Assembly: GCA_017591395.1 (NCBI GenBank)
Contig: WEDG01009039.1
Coordinates: 1-64,000, forward strand
DNA: 64,000 nt
Direction of reading: 5' to 3'
Source: Schistocephalus solidus
Taxonomy: Eukaryota; Platyhelminthes; Cestoda; Diphyllobothriidea; Diphyllobothriidae
Part shown: in pieces, positions 56,341 through 64,000 of the stretch
Numbering within the stretch: the first letter of the stretch is position 1
Layout: the number at the start of each line of letters is the position of its first letter
The notes under the pieces: model-generated
Told to the model about the DNA's origin: nothing
The model's input: only the letters and a program-made list of their open reading frames with translations
Databases searched by the model: none
Program-made: the position numbers and the translations under genes

Positions 56341-57215
56341 CTGCACTTATTATACCTCCCCCGCATACTTCACATTTAAACGCTCTCTATTTTTGATTCT
56401 AGGTATAACGTTGTTTGGAATAAATTTCCAATTGAAATAAAATCGTTAAATATTCTATCTGCATTCAAGCTAAGACTGCACATTTATCTTAACACTGATT
56501 CTATTAACCATTTATTTTCCTCATATTTTTCGAGCAGCTTTCTCTATGATTCGGAGAAAGGACCATCGGGAATATAAGTGACCCTCTTTAAACTATATTT
56601 TTCTCTACATCAAGTCCCATAGGAACTATAATGTATCCTTATATCACTAGTCATCCAAAAGACGAAGTAATTCAGACGTACACATTCGGACTAACACAGT
56701 CTAAAATGCTGCCGTTTCGTTGGATACTTACAAACATCAGAATCCAACTCTGGATTCTTAGATGCTGAGGCCTCAAGTTCACTGACGCCTTTTCGTGAGC
56801 TTTTGTTTCATCCGCCTTAGTGATCAAGAATGAACCCCACCGACAATGCCTGTAAACCGGCATTAAATATAGCTATTATTATTATTTTCTCATTCTGAAA
56901 TGCTACTGCAGTATTAACCTAATCTACCCCCTTACCTTATTCTCTAAGCAGTTTTTTTTCATGCCCGCTATTCGAAAATGGAGGCCTTTTGAACTCTGCC
57001 TCCATTTTTAAAGTAGGAGTTTTTTTTCACTGCCTATTTTCTAGTTCACTATTAATTTTCAAACATCGCTAACTGTTGACTAAACAGGACAATTTCTGCC
57101 TACCTTATTAAATATTTGAACATTTTATCGGCATGTTTTGTTGTAATTTTATTTCGTTTCTTATGTTTGCTAAGGCTACCTTCCCGGCTCAAACCAAATA
57201 TAAATTCTATATCTT
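56341..57215 (+). mobile_element. LINE I (family 3), right part (3' UTR)
   Basis: Forward-strand continuation of element I after G. TTATACCTCCCC, AAACGCTCTCT and TCTATCTGCATTCAA, followed by AAGACTGCACATTTATC, match the reverse complement of H (51,370-51,590). It ends with CAAACATCGCTAACTGTTGA and AAATATAAATTCTATA near 57,215. About 75 bp present in H between the two halves of I are missing here. The MED4 start codon follows about 90 bp later. Confidence 0.82.
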
Positions 57216-57267
57216 GAATATTCTAGGTGTGTCATTTCAGTTATTTTACTGAGCTGAAGTAAGAACT

Positions 57268-57273
57268 ATGTAA
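57268..57273 (+). promoter_or_regulatory. Start-stop minimal upstream ORF (ATGTAA)
   Basis: An ATG immediately followed by TAA, 27 nt upstream of the MED4 start. If the leader contains it, it would act as a start-stop uORF that can lower translation. Whether the mRNA includes it is unknown. An acceptor-like TGTCATTTCAG ends at 57,239. Confidence 0.35.
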
Positions 57274-57300
57274 CTTGACTTGGTCTCCCATGTTGGTTCC

Positions 57301-57475
57301 ATGTCTACGGGTGTTTCGACTAAAGAGCGTCTTCTTTCACATTACGAGACCATAGATGGCATTCTCAAGGACATTTTAGATAGGGTAACGAGGAAAGCAA
57401 AGTTCGATGAATACGAACATCTTGTGAGGCTTTTACTAGAGAAGGATAGTGAGATTAAACGAACACTCAAGGATG
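57301..57475 (+). CDS. MED4: MED4 exon 1
   Basis: 58 codons plus one base. Begins MSTGVSTKERLL and ends at KDG|GTATTG (phase 1). Human MED4 has STRERLL at the same place. Confidence 0.9.
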
Positions 57476-60400
57476 GTATTGTGCCTGTTGCCATAAAAAT
57501 TGTTTTCAGCCGAAGAGCAACTTACCATTCAGAAAAAAATTGATAAACTCCGTGCTGACTGTATTAATTCTGACGCACAAATTGAAGCCTGCCAGAAAGA
57601 ATTAAAAAAGAGCGAGTTGCTTTTGGTATACTGGATTTATGATATCATAGTGTTTTAGAGCACCGCCCTGTATTACTGTCGTCAAAAGCTTGACTGCATG
57701 GTTAATTCTATCAAAAATCCAATAGACTTAGACGAATTAGTACAATTTTCTCATTGGATCAGCTTTAACTATGGCGTTATGGCTCCCGACAATTGGGTTC
57801 AGGGGGATCCTAGACGTCCATATCCGAACAAAAAAGAAATTAGACGTGGCTACCTAGGCCACCTGGACGATTCGGGAAACTTCCGTCCTAGTGTCAATGA
57901 GGAGTTTGCACAGGCCTTTCCAAGCACTACAAACACGCCTGCATCATCGCATCCGACACCAGGATGTCCGGGGACCAACACTACACAATCGGGTGCTACC
58001 CCTGCAGGCCACCCGATCCACGCAATCACGAATCAAAGTGGCTTTCAGACATCAACGACACAAGGACCAAACGTCGAACAGCCGGGTACTATTTGAAAAA
58101 TGTTATGCTTAAAGCCTTCCCTTGAGACGTAGTAAGTACTCCTAGCTGATCTTTTCCGAAAGTTGGTTTTGTAAGTGAACGGATATATTAGACGACGCAC
58201 CTATCATATGCATTTTAGCCTGACTGGTTTTAACCTTGTTTTCAAGAAGAAGTTCGCTCTACTGCAACCAAAGAACGTAAAAAAGCTCAATACATTCAAA
58301 AACCTTGTGCATAATTTTTGCACTAGGCACCTTGTTTTAAAGCATAATTAGAGAACGGTCAGAACTCAGTTCCTCCTTTGTGTCTTTAGGTAGAATTATC
58401 GTCACGGTTGGCGAATAATCTTAAAGACATCGCACATTTTGGGATATAGTGGAGTCTGTCACCGTATATTTAGAAGTTTTTCTCCCCATCATGCAGAACG
58501 GCCTTTGAAAACTGTTCGTAAGTAAACGATTTTAGCAGCTAGACAACATTACAACGCTGTACGACGCATCTTACCTCTTAACCAAGTTGGCAACATCGGA
58601 CTTCCCATATAAGTTATAAGAAAACTCGCTTTCAACTGCTTTTGGGCGAAAGTGGCGTTTGTTTGAGCGATTGTTAGACCTTATCACACAAAAACGTATA
58701 CTCCGTTAAAGAGTAGCGTTCACTCTAAGTTTTCTTATTTTCTGTGAACCATTGATTTTTTTTCGCAACCTCATGTTTAAGATACAATTTACATAAGTGT
58801 AGTGTATTGCTTATTTTTATAGCATTTTTAAAGTAAATAAAATCCTTCGAAAAATTATTCAGGTACATAGTCCTGTCTCTTTTGACTAATTTTTATACAG
58901 TAAGCACTTCACGTCCAAAACTTAATCTTACATCATTTAAAATAAAGCTCGATCGACAGTCAGAAGCTAATATCCGCGTTATTTAAAATTAGCGCTGGGC
59001 TTTTACACTTCTTATAGCTGGTACTCTGACTTCATTTCGTTCTGTAAGTCTTACATTATCCTGGTATCTAATTATGGTTACATATTTAGAAGTAAAACCA
59101 AAGGATTAATTCGAAAATCATGGGTTACTAAGCATTTTTTCTTCTGGAATCCGCACGGGCACGTGCCAAACACTAGTGTCCTACAGAAATCTAAGATATG
59201 GTTTGGGGAAGGGCGATCGTGTGCGCAAAACTCGCAGCGATGGGAAGCGATCCGATAAGTTTTTTAAAAATTGGAGAACAAAAACACGGAGTTTGGCGCA
59301 AAGAAAACAAGTTAAAATAGAGGAACCATAAATTATGGCTTAAATGCAGCTGCGAATTGGATAAGCTTTGCAAAATGCGGAAGGGGAGAAAACGTGCTCT
59401 CGAAACTCTTGCTTATTTATGTGACATTAAAAATTCAATCCGTATAAAGCGCTTATTGCGTGCGAACTTCCTGATGTTTGACGACCTCGATCACAGAATA
59501 ATTTACATTGGGCGGGTAAGGTTGCGAGGACTTTCACAAAAGTCGTGCCACACCTTGGCACTGCGAAAAAGTCGCTGTCGAATTTTGTGCCTAGGGCTTC
59601 GATAGGTTTTGAGGGTGACGTTGAATTCAGCTCGTAATCTATATTGTCTATCTCATTAATCGTTTTTTATTCATACAGTCTACGCGTCACCGTCACTGTT
59701 GCCTACAAAACTTTCCTACCAGGATGAGAAAACCATGATGGCCCTGATACTATATTTTATTTTATCGGTTTGACGCCATGTGCAGCTCCAAAATTTAATT
59801 TTTAGACCAGCGACAATAAAAGAACGAATGCCATCAAGGTAGAATCCGGTGTAATGTTGCCCACCGCATACCGTTTCTTAAGTCACGATGTCCTTTGTTT
59901 CAGGCTCTCATCTCCAAAGCATTTTTTTTTCAAAGGAACTTACTCACCAAGTATTATACTTCCCGGCGTGAACATGGTGTCTTCGCCATCGGCGATTTCT
60001 GCGCCTAACGGCAGTCAGGGTTGGAATCCCTCTATCCTTCCAGGGGATGGGGGTATTTCGAACGCAGGGAACAGCAGTCAGTCTCCTGTCGCACCGGGAC
60101 AACAGCCCAGACAAGCCAATTCGCTTGCAGCAATGCTCAGCGGCCAAAGCGGCATAAACAGGTCGGGCAGCATTGCGCCCCCCGGAGTGTCTCCATTATC
60201 CCGTATCCCACAGCAACCCTGCGGGCAACTGCTTTCAGGGCGAATGTCTAGCTCGCCTAGCCCGGTTACTATCACCAGCAGCCGGCAACAGAACACCCTG
60301 GGTAGTCGGAATCCCGGTTCGAGACCCGGCCTTCAGCCGGGTGCCATTTTTTCGGACAGTCACGCGCCGTCCAAACTTTATAGGCGGAAGAGGCAGCATC

Positions 60401-60504
60401 TAGAGTCCGGATCGGGCAATGAATCAATAGAAAAACTGCAAACAGAATCCTCCGAATCTTCTGATGAAGAATTTAAACGGCGTAATGAGCACATCAGTTT
60501 TTAG
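57301..60504 (+). CDS. MED4: Mediator complex subunit 4 (MED4)
   Basis: Subunit of the middle module of Mediator, which links transcription factors to RNA polymerase II in the nucleus. Four exons: 57,301-57,475; 57,510-57,625; 57,659-58,085; about 59,936-60,504, giving 428 codons plus stop with phases that agree. N-terminal helical region: KERLLSHYETIDGILKDILD and YEHLVRLLLEKDSEI. The coiled coil is in exon 2 (EEQLTIQKKIDKLRADC). The conserved signature is in exon 3: ELVQFSHWIS, then APDNWVQGDPRRPYPNKKEI and GYLG. The C-terminus is Ser/Pro/Gly-rich and ends acidic (SSESSDEEF), as in animal MED4, but it is longer than the 270-residue human protein. ATG 57,301 was chosen because the frame upstream has only a TTG. 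The first two introns are 34 and 33 bp. The exon 3 donor and exon 4 acceptor are the least certain points. Confidence 0.92.
57510..57625 (+). CDS. MED4: MED4 exon 2
   Basis: It follows a 34-bp intron (acceptor TTTTCAG). It encodes AEEQLTIQKKIDKLRADCI and QIEACQKELKKSELLL, a coiled-coil segment that aligns with the human heptad region. Donor TTG|GTATAC, phase 0. Confidence 0.9.
57659..58085 (+). CDS. MED4: MED4 exon 3
   Basis: It follows a 33-bp intron (acceptor GTTTTAG). Begins STALYYCRQKLDCMVNSIKN, in register with human LATAVYQAKEKL. It contains the invariant GDPRRPYP. The 3' part is Thr/Pro/Ser-rich and low complexity. The donor is proposed at CCGG|GTACTA (58,085); without splicing the frame stops at 58,096. 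Confidence 0.85.
58086..59935 (+). other. MED4 intron 3
   Basis: A 1.85-kb AT-rich intron. The frame at 59,357-59,605 (82 codons, basic) has no recognised domain. No LINE blocks were seen. Confidence 0.6.
59936..60504 (+). CDS. MED4: MED4 exon 4 (C-terminal, Ser/Pro-rich)
   Basis: A stop-terminated open frame with SPSIILPGVNMVSSPSAIS, LAAMLSGQSGINRSGS, QQPCGQLLSGRMSSSPSPVT and an acidic end ESGSGNESIEKLQTESSESS. The acceptor at 59,935 (poly-T then CAAAG) fits the phase of exon 3. The alternative TTTCAG at 59,903 would need a different donor. Attribution to MED4 rests on position, strand, phase and the acidic Ser-rich ending, not on a strong sequence match. Confidence 0.7.
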
Positions 60505-60786
60505 TTACTGTTCACGGTCGTTTCGACGATATTTGCGAAATTTTTGTTTTGCTATATTTTGTTCAATAGAAGTATATTTGTCTGCTGAACTGCAGTACTT
60601 CACGTTGCTGCGTCTATAAATGACTTTTTTTAATGCCGAATGAGTGAGCCTGGAAACCAATGTTTGGTAAATCAATTCTTATAGTCGGACGGGAGATCGG
60701 TGTATACTTTTTTCAACAGAAATTAAAAAGCAATTAAAAGAAATAAACCAAATTACAACAAGTTATCTGGTAGGTGGTCATATACG
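60505..60786. other. Convergent intergenic gap MED4/TRIP11
   Basis: Only 282 bp separate the two stop codons. The one clear AATAAA (60,742-60,747) is on the MED4 strand and lies 40 bp from the TRIP11 stop. The 3' UTRs may therefore overlap. No equally clear signal for TRIP11 was noticed. Confidence 0.6.
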
Positions 60787-61113
60787 TCATTTCTGCACAA
60801 AAGCTGACAAGAGTGGATTGGCCGACGCGCCTCTCTGGGGTGTGGAGCCGGAGATGGTAGGTATGAACAATGGGACAGCTGATGGTGTGCCAATGTCCGA
60901 AGGGAAAGGAAGGTCGTGAGGAACTGGCTGTTCACTGTGTTCAATAATGCTCCTCTGTTGGACAATTGAAGTGGAATCGGTGCGTAACCTTCGCGCCGCC
61001 GGAGACTGACTATATGATATCATGGATTGCAGGTGGTCTGTCGGCAACTTGATTTGAGTTGGCGGGGCAGACTCCTTTTCAAGGAATTCCGCGAAAAGTT
61101 CAATGAACGATCG
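60787..61113 (-). CDS. TRIP11: TRIP11 last exon
   Basis: It starts after acceptor TTTTCCTTGCAG and ends in TGA. It encodes RSFIELFAEFLEKESAPPTQ, then a Ser/Pro-rich tail with TPSAVPLFIPTISG, ending LLSAFVQK. The ELF..FLE.ES block is diagnostic for the family. Confidence 0.87.
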   Translation of the reverse strand, partial: RSFIELFAEFLEKESAPPTQIKLPTDHLQSMISYSQSPAARRLRTDSTSIVQQRSIIEHSEQPVPHDLPFPSDIGTPSAVPLFIPTISGSTPQRGASANPLLSAFVQK

Positions 61114-64000
61114 CTGCAAGGAAAATCAACAGTAATTGTGCTAAAAAGACTGAGCCCTTCACTGACTACCCATAAGTCGAACAGTGCTCACAGCAAATAT
61201 GGACTCGGTTTCGGTGTTTGAATACCTCAGGGGTATGTATAGGCCTGACGAGAAACGTTTTTTAGGGTGTTCGACGTTTAATGGAAAAATGTAAATGGTA
61301 GTGGCTTGTAAAAACGTCAACGAGTAGATAGCGATTGTATGAGTCGTGACGAGTACAAATTGAAGTCTCCACGATAAGATGAGGTGGCGTTATTTTGATA
61401 AAGTTGGGTGCCAATAGCCGTATAAGATCCAATGGTATGATCTAAAACTGAGGACTCCGAAAAAAAGATTTATGCCTGCAGTATGTAGAAGACCTTATAA
61501 CGAGGATAACTTTAGTTTCGGAAGGGAATGCTAGCGAGCAAAACACTCTTTTGCTGTCCATAGACTGAAAACGTGGGGAGGGGGGCTATAAAAGCAAGCG
61601 CCAGAGAATGGAACATGGTCAACTGCTAACCCAGCAAGTTTAGTGTTGTAGCACCCTAATAAAACGACAAAATGAAAACCAAACAGACTCACTTTTTGGC
61701 AGTCTCCGCCGCCTGCGGACGCATCCGCTCCGGTCATCCTGAACCAGTTGCGCCAGTTAGTGCCAACAGGCTCACTGAGGCCAAGCTGTAAACCACATTG
61801 AAGGGGAAACCTTGGTAAGGGAGTCGAAATTTGCGCAAGGAGTTGCAGTTTTCAATGGCAACGAGAGTGAAGTCAATGCTTTACAACGTTCACTGAACTA
61901 ACGAGTCTACCTAAGAGCGCTTACCCTTTTGATACGAGGGGAGCTGCACAGACTACTGCTCTGGTCCGATTCGCGGCAACAGCCTGAAGAAAGTAAAATC
62001 CCTTCCTTGTATATATCATCCCAGAGAGGGGAAGCGTAGTGGTCGCAACTACACAGGGTTTAGTTGGTGGACGGCAAAATTAGCAGACTCGAGTCTCAAG
62101 AACGCATATAATGCCCAGCCTTGATAAGTTCTATTGCACTTACGTGATGGGGGTTCCGACGTGGCAAATCAGGAAAGGGCTGATCGATGCTCAAACAGGA
62201 AAACCTGGCAAGAAGCACTTTGCATATAGTCTTAGGAAGATAGAAGTCGGTCCGTCAGATAGCACCCGCACCCATCAAGCGTTTCCTAGACGTGCATTAC
62301 GGCGGTCTTGATTACAGCATTCCCACTAAAAATACCTAATTTCGCGGCGGTTCGCTTTGTCATGGTGGTAGCGATAGATAGGCCCTTAAGTGGTAAGGGG
62401 GATGGGCTCGCTCCTCGATAGGGTCTAGAGATGTCAAGCTATACGGTGGATACATGGTACCGTTCTCTGCCCGCCTCATCACATGGGGGCTTTTCAAGTT
62501 AGGGTTGTGGCTGTTCCGTGATTGCTGTGCAGAGTAAAATTTATGTCACACACTCTGTTCGTTAATTCATCGATCCAATGTGTGCGCCAATACTAAACTC
62601 AATAGCAAAGGTAGTTAATAGTGCAATTTGTGCGGTGAGAGGAAAGAAGCGATTGTCCCGAGTTGGCTCCCGGGACCTGAGCAGCCAATTTCATTATCGA
62701 TTCGACCTCCAAAGGGTTACAAGAGTTGTACTTGATTACATGGAAAAACAATGATCACAGCTGTGGTGTAACCAGTATGTGGATTTAGCGCGAGGCATAG
62801 TACAGTAGGTGGTATATTTTATGAAATGTTTGCCGACCTTCTGGAATGTGTTTTAACTTAGTAAGGATTACTTGAGTCCACCTGTAATATTGGTTAGCAC
62901 GCTCCATAATCTTTCGGTCACGTCAGGATACCGATTGTTGAAAGCCTACTTTGCAACCAAATGAACGCATGAAACGAAGTTTTGTGCATAGTTTTTAAAA
63001 ATGTATTTGAGTTTATAAGGGCGTCAAAAAGCATTTACAAAAATTGCTACTACTAAAGCACGAATTGTTGCAGGCGGCCGAAACGATGCGCATTTAAAAG
63101 CCAGTATCCCGAACTGAGTAAAATATTTTCGCACTATGCTTCATCACGACAGTTCGACCGCCAAGTTCAACTATATCTACCGCGCGCTTCACAACGGACT
63201 GATAGCAAGCGCGTGAAATAGTTTCAACTGATAGTCGCGACATACGCGGCATCAACTGCACTCGCTTTCGGCTCACCCGCGCGTGCCCAGTGTGAAGATG
63301 GAGTCAATAAGATGGGGGTTGGGCGCAGGTGGCTGCTGACATGACGAAGTCCACACCACCACGCTCCCCAACCCCCAACGAACCAGGAATTTGACACAAC
63401 AGCAAGAAGATAGCATGCTGGACCGTAGTCAGTGGTACGATCTCACCTAAGTAATTCCGATGCTCCTAATCCATAAAAACGGACGATCTCTCAAAATTCA
63501 ACATACCACGCGTCTCGCTGTCTAGGTTTAGAGAATAAAAATAGCAAGTACATACCATATCGCACTCGTCCGGGGTGAAGTCGAGTATACGTCCCAACAT
63601 CCGAAAAGCGTCTGGTCTCTTTGAGGGAGGCAGCCTTAGACAGCTCACAAGCAAGCTTTTCATTAAGGATCTAAAAGTTGGAAAAGACGACTGAGAGTGA
63701 TTTAATGAATTTGGCGTGAAAAAAAATCCGTCCTAAAAGGCTGCTGAGATCGACACGTATGAAGACACTGGAATGACGCAAAAAAGCCTAAGGTAGGAGG
63801 ATTTCCCGTGATTCTCTAGGCGAGCATTAGTAATTTAGAGTGCAAAATAAGACCAAGTCAGAATCAAAGTGATGTAATAAAATTAAGTAACAGGCGAACG
63901 TGAGAGCAAAGTCAAAAATTATGAGTACTCACTTGTCAAGCTTTCCATCAAGCTCCCGAGTGAAGTTTTGACGCTCCGCCTTGAGAATTTGGATTTGCTC
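60787..64000 (-). CDS. TRIP11: Golgin GMAP-210 (TRIP11-like), C-terminal part
   Basis: Coiled-coil tether of the cis-Golgi. Its C-terminal GRAB domain binds Arf1-GTP. Four exons on the reverse strand: 63,933-64,000 (partial), 63,556-63,670, 61,693-61,785, 60,787-61,113, giving 200 codons with matching phases. They encode the end of the coiled coil (LKAERQNFTRELDGKLD), the GRAB domain (SLMKSLLVSCLRLPPSKRPD, AFRMLGRILDFTPDECDM), a Gly-rich linker (WFRMTGADASAGGG), and the C-terminal block SFIELFAEFLEKESAP. This order and these motifs match the end of human TRIP11, and both proteins finish in a short basic or amide-rich tail. The bulk of the gene lies beyond the right edge. Confidence 0.87.
61114..61692 (-). 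other. TRIP11 intron (last)
   Basis: 579 bp between donor GTGAGT (61,692) and the acceptor at 61,114. Nothing else recognised. Confidence 0.7.
61693..61785 (-). CDS. TRIP11: TRIP11 penultimate exon
   Basis: 31 codons, phase 0 at both ends (acceptor TTTACAG, donor AAA|GTGAGT). It encodes LGLSEPVGTNWRNWFRMTGA and then DASAGGGDCQK. It aligns with the (T/W)RWMTGWLGGG segment of the human protein, just after the GRAB domain. Confidence 0.85.
61786..63555 (-). other. TRIP11 intron
   Basis: A 1.77-kb intron. It contains a GC-richer patch (62,300-62,540) and a G/C-rich imperfect hairpin at 63,314-63,376. No LINE block or exon recognised. Confidence 0.6.
63314..63376. repeat. Imperfect G/C-rich inverted repeat
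   Basis: GGGGGTTGGG (63,314-63,323) pairs with CCCAACCCCC (63,367-63,376). Inside it GGTGG (63,328-63,332) pairs with CCACC (63,356-63,360), so the whole can form a broken stem with a 23-nt loop. It lies in a TRIP11 intron. Confidence 0.65.
63556..63670 (-). CDS. TRIP11: TRIP11 GRAB-domain exon
   Basis: One base plus 38 codons; acceptor TTTTAG, donor ATG|GTATGT. It encodes SLMKSLLVSCLRLPPSKRPD, AFRMLGRILDFTPDECDM. The pattern of hydrophobic residues and the LG.ILDFT.DE core match the GRAB/GRIP-related domain at the end of GMAP-210. Confidence 0.88.
63933..64000 (-). CDS. TRIP11: TRIP11 coiled-coil exon (cut by the window edge)
   Basis: It enters from the right edge, encodes EQIQILKAERQNFTRELDGK, and ends LDK at donor GTGAGT in phase 2, which fits the single leading base of the next exon. 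Highly charged heptad-like sequence. Confidence 0.8.

Noticed and set aside
57280..57300. Upstream extension of MED4 to 57,280
   Set aside because: That position is TTG; the first ATG in frame is 57,301.
62111..62311. 66-codon frame inside a TRIP11 intron as an exon
   Set aside because: Opposite strand to TRIP11, no domain, no supporting splice sites.

Overview
The window looks like nuclear DNA of a parasitic flatworm, most probably a tapeworm. Three host genes are recognisable by protein similarity. All are split by introns, including four micro-introns of 33-41 bp, a size class known from flatworm and especially cestode genomes. The rest is dominated by decayed non-LTR retrotransposons (LINEs) with an APE-type endonuclease (EN) followed by reverse transcriptase (RT). 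No bacterial, viral or organellar gene was seen. The species cannot be named from the sequence alone.

Layout. 1-4.8 kb: a reverse-strand LINE ORF1 interrupted by a forward-strand LINE (element A). 4.85-12.6 kb: a tRNA-derived SINE and a second SINE piece, fragments of another LINE, and a cluster of perfect palindromes near 10.9 kb. 12.6-20.2 kb (+): glycerate 2-kinase (GLYCTK) in eight recognised exons; the N-terminal exon or exons were not found. 20.2-29.6 kb: AT-rich intergenic DNA with nothing recognisable. 29.6-57.2 kb: a nearly continuous block of LINEs from three families, many nested in each other. 57.3-60.5 kb (+): Mediator subunit MED4. 60.8-64 kb (-): the 3' end of the golgin GMAP-210 (TRIP11), convergent with MED4 and running off the right edge.

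LINE families, named here only for bookkeeping. Family 1: elements A (+, 0.75-4.23 kb) and B (-, 39.25-42.9 kb), with an AATA-repeat tail. Family 2: N (-, 1-0.75 and 4.23-4.8 kb), E (+, 32.6-35.95 kb), F (-, 35.95-39.2 kb), D (+, 43.5-45.86 kb plus its 3' end at 50.0-50.13 kb) and C (-, 45.86-50.0 kb), with an ACTGA-type tail. Family 3: J, K, L, M, H, I and G. All carry frameshifts or stops, so none looks autonomous now.

The most interesting signals are: (i) repeated LINE-in-LINE nesting in which the inserted element is always antiparallel to its host; (ii) micro-introns in two of the three genes; (iii) a MED4 start codon about 90 bp from a LINE 3' end; (iv) a palindrome cluster and a 36-bp near-perfect palindrome of unknown origin; (v) a short open frame kept in the 3' region of both family 1 copies, whose substitution pattern does not support coding selection. 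I found no new enzymatic or defence system.
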